Origin: Planctomycetota bacterium | GTDB taxonomy: Bacteria; Planctomycetota; E44-bin39 | Length of the DNA: 64,000 nucleotides | Reading direction: 5' to 3' | Assembly: GCA_004376375.1 (NCBI GenBank) | Contig: SOJX01000087.1 | Span: forward strand, 145,238 to 209,237 | The notes under the pieces: model-generated | The model's input: the letters and a program-made list of their open reading frames with translations, nothing else | What the model was told of the DNA's origin: nothing | The model's database searches: none | Shown here: piece after piece, positions 9,062 through 16,809 of the stretch | How positions within the stretch are numbered: the first letter of the stretch is position 1 | Layout: every line of letters begins with the position of its first letter | Position numbers and translations under genes: made by a program

Positions 9062-9090
9062 TTGACTACTTTACTTTCCGCTGATACAAT
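9062..9090 (+). promoter_or_regulatory. sigma70-type promoter upstream of dnaA
   Basis: TTGACT (9062-9067), 17-base spacer, TACAAT (9085-9090). Transcription from about 9097 would produce the structured segment at 9097-9240 and could continue into dnaA, giving a leader of about 295 bases. Confidence 0.7.
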
Positions 9091-9096
9091 CCGTTG

Positions 9097-9240
9097 TCTA
9101 TGAGAGGCGGGGTTAGATGAATAAAAAAACTGTCCATCTTGAGAACCCTATAACATATCCTCAGACAATAAGTTGCAGCAACTCTACCGCTGTAAGGTTC
9201 GGTTCTTTCCAGCGTTAGAGTTCCTCCTGCCTCTCAAAAG
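9097..9240 (+). ncRNA. candidate structured RNA or structured dnaA leader
   Basis: An 8-bp perfect closing helix (TGAGAGGC 9101-9108 with GCCTCTCA 9229-9236) extends inward through G-U and G-C pairs. It encloses a short AGATG/CATCT hairpin and a 13-position hairpin with one mismatch (AACTCTACCGCTG 9180-9192 with CAGCGTTAGAGTT 9210-9222). A strong promoter sits directly upstream. No SRP, 6S, tmRNA or RNase P consensus was recognised, and no obvious terminator follows. It could instead be DNA structure of the origin. Confidence 0.4.
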
Positions 9241-9391
9241 CTGTTTTGTGATTTCTATCCACAATTGGCTAATGTTTTTGTGAAAAAACCGTATTGCAAC
9301 TGACAGTGGTTGACATTGAAATCCGTATGTTTTTTGGGCTAAAACAATATAACACATTCCTAAGCCAGTACTTAGGAGAGGGGGTTTGCGG
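9241..9391 (+). other. dnaA upstream region with a DnaA-box-like site
   Basis: CTATCCACA at 9255-9263 differs from TTATCCACA by one base. The stretch is AT-rich, and AGGAG then GAGGGGG (9374-9384) precede dnaA. It could be part of oriC or serve dnaA autoregulation. Confidence 0.4.
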
Positions 9392-10777
9392 ATGCATAAT
9401 CGCGTCGGCAAAAAGTGGGAAGCAGTACTTCAACAGCTTCGCACAGAGATTCCGGAAGAGCAGTATAACCGCTGGATAAGCAGCCTCGAACTGCGTGAGT
9501 TCACACTTTCCAACGTCGAGATTGCAGCGCCGAACTCGTGGACGCGGGAACACGTGGAAAGGAACTACCGCCCCCAGATTGAATCAGCCATCCAATCCGT
9601 GGCCCGGCGTCCTGTTGCCCTGACAATCAACGTCGCCGAAACGCTGAGCAGGAAGGAGGAAAAACGCATCGAGCCCTCCCCTGAGGATGCGGCGTTCGTC
9701 GAACAGTTGGCTGGAACGCAGAAGCTGCCGCCATCCCGCTGGAGCGAGCTTCGCCTGAACCCGAAACATAATTTCGAAAACTTCGTTGTCGGAAACTGTA
9801 ACCGATTTGCCCACCACGCCGCCGAGGCTGTCGCAGCGGATCCGGGCAAAACAATATATAACCCGTTCTTTCTTTATGCGGGAGTCGGACTCGGTAAGAC
9901 CCATCTGCTTCAGGCTATCTGCCACCGCATCTGTCAGAACAACCCGAATGCAAAGATAGCTTACTTGTCATGCGAAGGTTTAATAAACTACTATCTCAAG
10001 GCCGTGCAGCACAGGTCGCTTGGGAACTTCAGGGAACGGTTCCGCGAAGTAGACGTCCTGGCAATCGACGACGTCCACTTCCTCGAGAGCAAAACGGAAT
10101 ACCTGCAGGAAGAGTTTTTTCATACTTTCAACTTCATACAGGACTCTGAACATCAGATGGTGATATCTTCGGACAGGCCTCCGAACGAAATTCAATCCGT
10201 TCACAAAAGGCTTACGTCACGATTCGGCGCCGGTCTGGTTTCCGCACTTGAAAAACCCGATTACGATACGCGCCTGTCGATATTACACCACAAACTCAGC
10301 CTTCTCGACAAGCCGCTCCCGGAAGATGTCCTCGCGTTCGTGGCAAACCGTATCACCAGCAACATCCGGGAACTCGAGGGCGCGCTAGTCAAGCTCGTGG
10401 GTTTCTCCACGCTTATGAAGCAGGAGATAACACTGGAAGTTGCACACGAAGTTTTGAAAGACGTACTGGAAGAGGTGCCTGTTCCGATCAGAATAAACGA
10501 TATCCAGAACTTTGTCTCGGATCACTTTAATGTTAAAGCATCCGAGCTTCAATCGAAAAAACGCTCGAAATCCATAGTATTTCCAAGACAAATCTGCATG
10601 TTTCTTGCCAGAAGGCTGACCGACCAGTCTCTTGAGGAGATTGGCTACTACTTTGGAGGCCGTGATCACACGACAGTTCTCTACGGAGTGGATAAAATCC
10701 GCAAACTCGCAAAGACGGATACGAACATCGCCGCTCTTCTGAATGATCTAACGAAAAAACTTATGAAAAGACCCTAA
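9392..10777 (+). CDS. dnaA: chromosomal replication initiator DnaA
   Basis: 461 residues. It binds DnaA boxes at oriC and melts the origin. Domain I spans about 1-75, followed by a short linker. The AAA+ domain has Walker A GVGLGKT (165-171), Walker B IDDVHF (225-230), SSDRPPNEI and the arginine-finger region RLTSRFGAGL. The C-terminal DNA-binding domain carries the DnaA signature GGRDHTTVLYGVDKI. ATG at 9392 has GAGGGGG 7 bases upstream. A TTG two codons earlier with AGGAG at 7 bases is an equally usable start, so the first two residues are uncertain. Non-coding DNA with DnaA-box-like sites lies on both sides. Confidence 0.98.
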   Translation: MHNRVGKKWEAVLQQLRTEIPEEQYNRWISSLELREFTLSNVEIAAPNSWTREHVERNYRPQIESAIQSVARRPVALTINVAETLSRKEEKRIEPSPEDAAFVEQLAGTQKLPPSRWSELRLNPKHNFENFVVGNCNRFAHHAAEAVAADPGKTIYNPFFLYAGVGLGKTHLLQAICHRICQNNPNAKIAYLSCEGLINYYLKAVQHRSLGNFRERFREVDVLAIDDVHFLESKTEYLQEEFFHTFNFIQDSEHQMVISSDRPPNEIQSVHKRLTSRFGAGLVSALEKPDYDTRLSILHHKLSLLDKPLPEDVLAFVANRITSNIRELEGALVKLVGFSTLMKQEITLEVAHEVLKDVLEEVPVPIRINDIQNFVSDHFNVKASELQSKKRSKSIVFPRQICMFLARRLTDQSLEEIGYYFGGRDHTTVLYGVDKIRKLAKTDTNIAALLNDLTKKLMKRP

Positions 10778-11169
10778 TGATATGTACATGAAGAAGTTAC
10801 ACGAAAAGAAATTCTTGAAAGCCACTCCGTTTTTCATACGGTTAGGCCCCCGTGCAAGGTATAATATTACCTTCGGCAGCCTTTGCGGAAAAAGGCGAAA
10901 CAGCGCGACAAAAACGTTGCAATCCTGTGTGAAAAACTTTCCCTTCGCGCGCCAAGAACTAATCACGGTTGTTGAAACAGGCTATAAGTTGGCAACAACT
11001 TCATCTTGCGGTTACAGTATATTGTTCTCCCGAAAACGGACATCGGGCATGCCAAGGAAGCCGGTCTCCGACAATATAGTAGTGGTTTTCCACAACCACA
11101 CATCGACAACTGTTAATACTATTATATTTAAAGGTATATTAAAAAGAGAAGACAAGGCAGCGTAACAAA
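10778..11169 (+). other. non-coding region after dnaA, candidate oriC
   Basis: 392 bases between dnaA and the next gene. It holds a DnaA-box-like TTTTCCACA (11086-11094, one mismatch) inside the hairpin GTGGTT/AACCAC, and inverted repeats GTTGTTG/CAACAAC (10968-10974, 10993-10999) and AGTATATTGT/ACAATATAGT (11016-11025, 11071-11080, one mismatch). An AT-rich tract (about 11113-11150) resembles a DNA unwinding element. A 127-codon open frame spans the region but has no family resemblance and unusual composition, so I treat the region as non-coding. Confidence 0.45.
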
Positions 11170-11802
11170 ATGAGAAAATATATTCTCACAATATGCGAAA
11201 CGATTATTCGTGCGGCTTTCCTCGCCGGACTTGTCGCAAGTGCATTTATATGGAAAGAAAACCCGGCACAGGCTTTTGCAGTAATATTTCTGGGCGCTAT
11301 TGCCTTTGCGTGTTATCTGAAACTCGACCGCGTTGAAACCAGCCTTTCTGAAGAAAAACGTTATAACGATGTCTGGCGGCGCGACAGGATAGCGTTTTTT
11401 GGTACGATATTTATTATTCTGTTTGCCGTTGGAGTTGTTCTGGCTGTGATACTCGGGTTGAGAGTAGCTGTTGATAATCCTGACAAGGTGCGTTCAAAGC
11501 AGACGTCCGAGGTCGTGGGCAGTATGGAAACCGTTAGAGCGGCGACTACTCAGTCGTCTGAATCTGTGGTCGATGCCATTCGAAGGCTCGAGGAACGTTT
11601 GGGGGCATCTATGGAAAAAGTTGCATTTAATACCGCTGTACTTGCAAAAGCGAATGAAGATGTAAAAGCACTTGAGAAAAGCATATCAGGGTTGCGCGGC
11701 GATGTGGCAAGCCTGAAGGAAGCTGTTTCCGGGTTGGACCAGACGGTCCGGTTTCTTGAAAAAATCAATCGTAAAGTCCTTAAGCAGAAAACGGAGAAAT
11801 AA
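11170..11802 (+). CDS. unknown membrane/coiled-coil protein between dnaA and dnaN
   Basis: 210 residues, family not recognised. Three hydrophobic segments (about 7-28, 33-50 and 77-98) are followed by a long helical, heptad-rich region (about 115-205) reminiscent of coiled-coil tails. The topology suggests an inner-membrane protein with the coiled coil on one side. Its TAA ends 2 bases before the dnaN ATG, so the two are probably translationally coupled. Its place in the replication operon suggests a membrane or replisome-associated role, but nothing in the sequence proves it. Upstream Shine-Dalgarno bases are weak. Confidence 0.75.
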   Translation: MRKYILTICETIIRAAFLAGLVASAFIWKENPAQAFAVIFLGAIAFACYLKLDRVETSLSEEKRYNDVWRRDRIAFFGTIFIILFAVGVVLAVILGLRVAVDNPDKVRSKQTSEVVGSMETVRAATTQSSESVVDAIRRLEERLGASMEKVAFNTAVLAKANEDVKALEKSISGLRGDVASLKEAVSGLDQTVRFLEKINRKVLKQKTEK

Positions 11803-11804
11803 CC

Positions 11805-12926
11805 ATGGCGACAAAAACTGTAACTACGGCTAAGTGGCGTGCCGACCGCAGGGAGCTGCTGGAGGCTCTTTCACACGTTGCGTCAATTGTCCCGGCCAAG
11901 AGCCCCAAGCCGATACTCCAGAACGTGATGCTGACCGCAATGGAGAATCAGTTGCAACTGGCTGCGACCGACCTTGATGTTTCAATATCCTATAACATGG
12001 ACCGAGTTGAAGTCCATCGTCCAGGAACGGTAGTTGTTTACGCACATAAGCTTCTGAATATTATTCAGGAACTTACCGCCCAGCATGTTGATTTCGAGGT
12101 TGTCGAAAGCATGCTGCGGGTTGATGCGGACAAGAGTACGTTCAGGGTCGTTATGGACGATACATCAGAATTTCCTACGCTTCCCGAATTTCCAGCCAAG
12201 GACGAGTTTCAGGTCCCGAAAGACGTTTTTGCAACAATGATAAAGAGAACGGAGTTCGCCGCTGCGCGCGAGCAGGCCCGGTACTCATTTAACGGAATTC
12301 TGTTTCACTTTGCAAAGAGCAAGCTGGATCTCGTCGCGACTGATGGCAAGAGGCTTGCATGGGCCAGGGCGAAAGTATCGAACAGAAAAAAGATTGACGT
12401 GAACGTTATTGTGCCGGCAAAAGGGTTCTCTCTCCTGAGCAAGGTCGTTCGGGATGATGACGAAAAAATCGGGTTGAGCGTTACGGATAACCAGATTCTT
12501 GCGAGGACAAAACGGGCGAAAGTTTCATGCAGGCTGATTGAAGGCCAGTTCCCCAGCTATGAAGAAGTCGTTCCGAAAGACTGCGACAAGGCTTTTACTT
12601 TCTCGACCGATGAACTGCTGTCGAAACTTCGCCAGTCCCATATCATGACCGACCAGGAGTCGAGGGCCGTTCGCTTTACTTTCGAGCCCAACCTTCTGAG
12701 GTTTTCATCTCAGGCGGTAAACGTCGGCGAATCGAAGATCGAAATGGTTATAGACTACGGCGGAGAAGAATTCGAAGTCGCCTTCAATCCTGAGTATCTG
12801 ATAGAGCCCTTGAAAATACTCGGGGAAGAAACAATCGTGCTGAAACTGAAGGACCAGGATACGCCGGGTATTCTCGAAGTCGGGGATGCTTACGTTTATA
12901 TCGTTATGCCGATAAAGACCATGTAG
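11805..12926 (+). CDS. dnaN: DNA polymerase III beta sliding clamp
   Basis: 373 residues, usual length. It forms the ring clamp that tethers polymerase III to DNA. Three repeats of the clamp fold are visible. Typical segments are LLEALSHVASIVPAKSPKPI, YSFNGILF, LDLVATDGKRLAWARA and the C-terminal YVYIVMPIKTM. GGAG inside the end of the preceding gene serves as Shine-Dalgarno. It lies second in the dense + strand replication operon. Confidence 0.97.
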   Translation: MATKTVTTAKWRADRRELLEALSHVASIVPAKSPKPILQNVMLTAMENQLQLAATDLDVSISYNMDRVEVHRPGTVVVYAHKLLNIIQELTAQHVDFEVVESMLRVDADKSTFRVVMDDTSEFPTLPEFPAKDEFQVPKDVFATMIKRTEFAAAREQARYSFNGILFHFAKSKLDLVATDGKRLAWARAKVSNRKKIDVNVIVPAKGFSLLSKVVRDDDEKIGLSVTDNQILARTKRAKVSCRLIEGQFPSYEEVVPKDCDKAFTFSTDELLSKLRQSHIMTDQESRAVRFTFEPNLLRFSSQAVNVGESKIEMVIDYGGEEFEVAFNPEYLIEPLKILGEETIVLKLKDQDTPGILEVGDAYVYIVMPIKTM

Positions 12927-12944
12927 TTTCATACCGGGATTCAT

Positions 12945-13292
12945 ATGAAGCTGAACCGTCCAAAAATACGCTGGCGCTACAGGAAAAACGCGCAACAAAT
13001 AGGCGATTTGCTGAAGAGATACCTGAAGCACCACGGAATCGACAAACTATTGCGCTTTCAAAAGATATACGAGTTCTGGAGCAAAGCCGTAGGGAAAGAA
13101 CTGGCAGCCCAGACGCGGGTTGTGGCGCTTCGGCGGAACGTTCTTACGATTGAAGTCGCGTCGTCGCCGTTGCTGGCGGAACTCGCCGGGTATCGCAAGC
13201 ACGAGTTGCTCGAGTCGCTTCGCAGGTGCCTGGCGGAGGCAAAACGAAAGCAGTATATCGACGACCTGGTATTTAAACTCGGACGTTTTTAA
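12945..13292 (+). CDS. dciA: DUF721/DciA-like protein, probable replicative helicase operator
   Basis: 115 residues. The DUF721 domain is recognisable: an N-terminal basic helix, IGDLLKRYLKHHGIDKLL, then FQKIYEFWSKAVGKELAAQT and VLTIEVASSPLLAELAGYRK with a final helix. DUF721 proteins named DciA interact with and help load DnaB in bacteria lacking DnaC or DnaI. The location between dnaN and gyrB, where other phyla often have recF plus DUF721, supports this. recF itself is not present here. The Shine-Dalgarno sequence is weak. Confidence 0.85.
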   Translation: MKLNRPKIRWRYRKNAQQIGDLLKRYLKHHGIDKLLRFQKIYEFWSKAVGKELAAQTRVVALRRNVLTIEVASSPLLAELAGYRKHELLESLRRCLAEAKRKQYIDDLVFKLGRF

Positions 13293-13362
13293 CGGGAATG
13301 AAGGAAAGCACGTAGATGTTCAGAATTCCTTTTTTGCCCGTTAGCGACAGAAAAAGGCCTTG

Positions 13363-15813
13363 ATGACGGCAAGTTCAGATTACTCGATAAAAAACATTAA
13401 GGTGCTCGAAGGCCTCCAGGCCGTACGCAGGCGGCCTGCCATGTATATCGGCAATACTTCGACCGAGGGCCTGCACAGGCTGATCTATGAGGTTGTCGAT
13501 AACGCCATCGACGAGGCCATGGCCGGGTTCTGCAACAACGTCACAATTGAAATAGCCAAGGAAGGCTCGGTCAAGATAGAAGACGACGGCCGCGGCATCC
13601 CCGTTGAGATGCACGAATCGGGGATTTCAGGCGTCGAGGTTGTTATGACGAAGCTGCACGCAGGCGGCAAGTTCGACTCGAAGTCTTACAAGATCTCAGG
13701 CGGCCTGCACGGCGTCGGCGTTTCAGTCGTCAACGCTCTTGCCGAGCAACTCGAAGTTATCGTCAAGCGCGACGGCGGTCAGTGGAAACAGAGTTTCGAG
13801 AGAGGCATGCCGACGGAACCGCTCAAACGCACCGGCGATGCGAAAAAAACGGGAACGACGGTTTCCTTCGTGCCCGACGAAGCCGTTTTCGACACCACCG
13901 AATTCCGTCACGACGTTCTGACGAAACGGTTCCGCGAAATGGCGTTCTTGAATTCCGGCGTCCGGCTCAAGTTTGTCGACCACAGAGTCGGCGAGGAGGA
14001 AATCTTCCAGTACAAGGGCGGCTTGAAGGAATTCATCAAGTACCTGAACAAAGGCAAAGGCCTTATTCACCGCGATATAGTGCATCTGGAAAAAACGGTC
14101 CGGGACAAGGACGGCAACAACGTTAACGTCGAAATTGCCTTCCAGTTCAACGACACGTGGAGCGAAACGATACTCTCTTTCGCGAATACGATTAACACCG
14201 TCATCGGAGGAAAACACCTTCAGGGCTTCAGGACCGCCCTTACCCGCTCATTTAACTTCTACGGGCGCAGGAATAAAATTTTCAAGGAGAAAGACAAAAA
14301 ACGCCTGCCTACGGGCGACGACTACAAGCAGGGGTTGACCGCCGTTGTTTCCGTAAAGCTTGCCGATCCGCAGTTCGAGAGCCAGACAAAAGTCAGACTG
14401 TTGAACCAGGAGATCGAGGGTATTGTCGAGCGCGTTGTTAATGAGAGGCTCAACGAATATGTCGCCGAAAACCCTACCTCCGCCAGGAAAATCGTGGGCA
14501 AGGTTTATCAGGCCTACCATGCGAGGCAGGCGGCCAAGAGGGCCCGGGAGTTGGTGCAGCGGAAGACCGCTCTTTCAAGCGGCGACCTTCCTGCAAAACT
14601 CGCTGACTGCGATAAGCGCACACCGCCGGAAGACGCCGAAATTTACATCGTAGAGGGCCAGTCCGCCGGCGGAAACGCAAAACAGGGGCGGGACAGGCGG
14701 TTCCAGGCCATACTCCCGCTGAAGGGAAAGATTCTCAACGTCGAGAAGGCACGCGCAGACAAGATGCTCGCCCACGACGAAATTAAAACGCTTATCCAGG
14801 CGCTCGGCACGGGCATACATGCCGATTTCGATATCTCGAAGCTGCGCTACCACAAAGTCATTATCATGACCGACGCGGACGTTGACGGATCGCACATACG
14901 TACTCTTCTTCTTACGTTCTTTTTCCGGCAAATGAGGCCGCTGATAGAGAACGGGCATATATATATCGCGCAACCGCCGCTTTATAAGGTCAAGAGGAAA
15001 AGAATAGAAAAGTACGTGCTCTCGGAAAAGGAAATGAGGCGGGAGTTGATCATGCTGGGCACCGACGGCGCAAAAGCGCTTTTCGACGGCGGCGCACACG
15101 AAATTCAGAATCCTCAGCTTCGCAAGCTGCTCACCGCGCTCTTTGAACTGGAAGACTATATCGTTACCATACAGCGAAAGGGCGTATTCTTTAAGGATTA
15201 CCTCGCCAACCGGGCGGAAGACGGAACTTTCCCCAGGTTCAGGCTGCGCGTGGAGCAGGACCTTGAGCTGTTTGCCTATGAGAAGGAAGAACTGGACGGC
15301 GTATTGCAGGAGCTTGCGGCTTCAAGGAAAAAACCGCTCAACGTTTACGAGGAAGGCGATTCCCTCGCCGACCGCGAAACCGCGGACGTGGAAATATACG
15401 AGTTCACGGATGCCGGGGAAATAGAGCCGCTTGTTAAAAAGATCGAAGCGTTCGATCTTCCAATCGAGCTTTACGTTGGAAACGGCGGCAGCGGCGATGC
15501 CCCGATCCGGATTCTTCTGGCGGAAGAAGAGGAAGAAATTCATTGCTACTCTCTCAAGGAACTCCTGGAAAAACTTCGTGAAGTCGGTTCGCGCGGCCTG
15601 GAGATACAGCGGTACAAGGGCTTGGGCGAGATGAACCCGGACCAGTTGCGCGAAACGGCTATGGAACCGGCCAAGCGCACTCTTCTTCGCATAAAGCTCG
15701 AGGATGAAATAGCGGCCGATAAGATATTTACCGCGCTTATGGGAAGCGCCGTCGAACAGCGGCGCGAGTTTATCGAAAAGTTCGCGCTCGAGGTCAAGAA
15801 TCTCGACGTGTAA
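13363..15813 (+). CDS. gyrB: DNA gyrase subunit B (long form)
   Basis: 816 residues. ATPase subunit of the A2B2 gyrase. GHKL motifs: VDNAIDEAMAG (about 43), DDGRGIPVEMH and GGLHGVGVSVVNAL. TOPRIM: EIYIVEGQSAGGNAKQGRDR and MTDADVDGSHIRTLL. C-terminal tail: QRYKGLGEMNPDQLRETAM. About 170 extra residues after IAQPPLYKV match the insertion known from E. coli-type GyrB and explain the length. A TTG directly before the ATG at 13363 is an alternative start. It follows dciA by 70 bases. Confidence 0.97.
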   Translation: MTASSDYSIKNIKVLEGLQAVRRRPAMYIGNTSTEGLHRLIYEVVDNAIDEAMAGFCNNVTIEIAKEGSVKIEDDGRGIPVEMHESGISGVEVVMTKLHAGGKFDSKSYKISGGLHGVGVSVVNALAEQLEVIVKRDGGQWKQSFERGMPTEPLKRTGDAKKTGTTVSFVPDEAVFDTTEFRHDVLTKRFREMAFLNSGVRLKFVDHRVGEEEIFQYKGGLKEFIKYLNKGKGLIHRDIVHLEKTVRDKDGNNVNVEIAFQFNDTWSETILSFANTINTVIGGKHLQGFRTALTRSFNFYGRRNKIFKEKDKKRLPTGDDYKQGLTAVVSVKLADPQFESQTKVRLLNQEIEGIVERVVNERLNEYVAENPTSARKIVGKVYQAYHARQAAKRARELVQRKTALSSGDLPAKLADCDKRTPPEDAEIYIVEGQSAGGNAKQGRDRRFQAILPLKGKILNVEKARADKMLAHDEIKTLIQALGTGIHADFDISKLRYHKVIIMTDADVDGSHIRTLLLTFFFRQMRPLIENGHIYIAQPPLYKVKRKRIEKYVLSEKEMRRELIMLGTDGAKALFDGGAHEIQNPQLRKLLTALFELEDYIVTIQRKGVFFKDYLANRAEDGTFPRFRLRVEQDLELFAYEKEELDGVLQELAASRKKPLNVYEEGDSLADRETADVEIYEFTDAGEIEPLVKKIEAFDLPIELYVGNGGSGDAPIRILLAEEEEEIHCYSLKELLEKLREVGSRGLEIQRYKGLGEMNPDQLRETAMEPAKRTLLRIKLEDEIAADKIFTALMGSAVEQRREFIEKFALEVKNLDV

Positions 15814-15825
15814 TTAATTTTAAAT

Positions 15826-16809
15826 ATGGACGCTGCAGAAAAAAACAAACACGAATCTGATATGCCGGCCGGGAAAACGGTCGTCGTGGTCGGCCCCGGT
15901 TCAATGGGGTTGCTCTGGGGGCTGCTCCTGCAGAAGGGCGGAAACGACGTTACATTTATAGACTACCGGCCGGGCCGGGCACGCAGGTTTATGGAAAACG
16001 GCATTACCCTTGTTCGCGGGAAGAAAAAAGAGAGCTTTTCCGTGAAGGTGGTTATGCCGGATTTCCCCTTTGGGCGCATCGATTATCTGCTCGTGGCCGT
16101 AAAATCCTACGCTACGGAAAAAGCGCTCGAATCTTTAAAGCCGCGACTGGCCTCGGAATCGACGGTAATCAGCCTGCAGAACGGAATCGGCCACATTGAC
16201 CCGCTTCTGGAGATAGCGGGCTCGCCGAGGCTTGTGCTGGGGGCGACAAGCGTTGGGGCGAACTGTCCGGAAGAGGGTACGGTAGTGCACGCAGGCGATG
16301 GAGCTACGCTGCTTGGCGCGCTTTCAGAATCGGGCGCCCGACGCGTTCCGGACGCGGTTGTATTGCTTGAAAACACAGGCTTCGACGTCAGGGCGGATGA
16401 TAAAATAAAAGCCCGCCTGTGGGAAAAGCTGATGGTGAATGCGGTTATTAACCCGCTGACCGCTCTCCACGACGTACCGAACAAAAAAGTCGGCAAAGAC
16501 AAAAACCTTCGCTCCCTTGCTCTTGAAATCCTTGATGAAGCTTTAAAGGTTGCACGCTACGAAGGTATTGATATGGATTTTGAGTCAATGAAAGAAAAGG
16601 TTTTCAGCGTGGCGCGGGAGACGGGCGACAACATTTCCAGCATGCTTCAGGATGTTCGGGCCGGACGCCGTACCGAGATCGAGGCCATAAACGGCGCCAT
16701 AGTCCGCATTGCCGGGAAGCACCGCATCCCTTGTCCGGCGAATGAAAAAATTCTGGCTGAGATTCTTGATCTGACTCGGCCCAAAGCAACGGAAGACGTC
16801 CAGAGATGA
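15826..16809 (+). CDS. panE: 2-dehydropantoate 2-reductase (ApbA/PanE family)
   Basis: 327 residues. NADPH-dependent reduction of ketopantoate to pantoate in coenzyme A synthesis is the expected reaction. The Rossmann motif GPGSMG (about 24-29) replaces the common GAGAIG. LLVAVKSYATEKAL, VISLQNGIGH and KLMVNAVINPLTAL are the family's catalytic Lys and Asn regions. It sits between gyrB and gyrA, with its TGA overlapping the gyrA ATG by 4 bases (ATGA), so it is co-translated with gyrase. No Shine-Dalgarno precedes the ATG at 15826; an internal ATG at 15862 is another possible start. Confidence 0.88.
   Translation: MDAAEKNKHESDMPAGKTVVVVGPGSMGLLWGLLLQKGGNDVTFIDYRPGRARRFMENGITLVRGKKKESFSVKVVMPDFPFGRIDYLLVAVKSYATEKALESLKPRLASESTVISLQNGIGHIDPLLEIAGSPRLVLGATSVGANCPEEGTVVHAGDGATLLGALSESGARRVPDAVVLLENTGFDVRADDKIKARLWEKLMVNAVINPLTALHDVPNKKVGKDKNLRSLALEILDEALKVARYEGIDMDFESMKEKVFSVARETGDNISSMLQDVRAGRRTEIEAINGAIVRIAGKHRIPCPANEKILAEILDLTRPKATEDVQR

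Noticed and set aside
9180..9222. tRNA-like or SRP RNA hairpin before dnaA
   Set aside because: The GGTTCGGTTC segment recalls a T-loop, but acceptor and anticodon stems are absent, and the SRP apical consensus is missing.
9547..9560. Third parS site inside dnaA
   Set aside because: GGAACACGTGGAAA matches only one half of the palindrome.
10782..11165. 127-codon frame between dnaA and the next gene
   Set aside because: No Shine-Dalgarno, no family, mixed composition, and the stretch holds inverted repeats and a DnaA-box-like site typical of origins.
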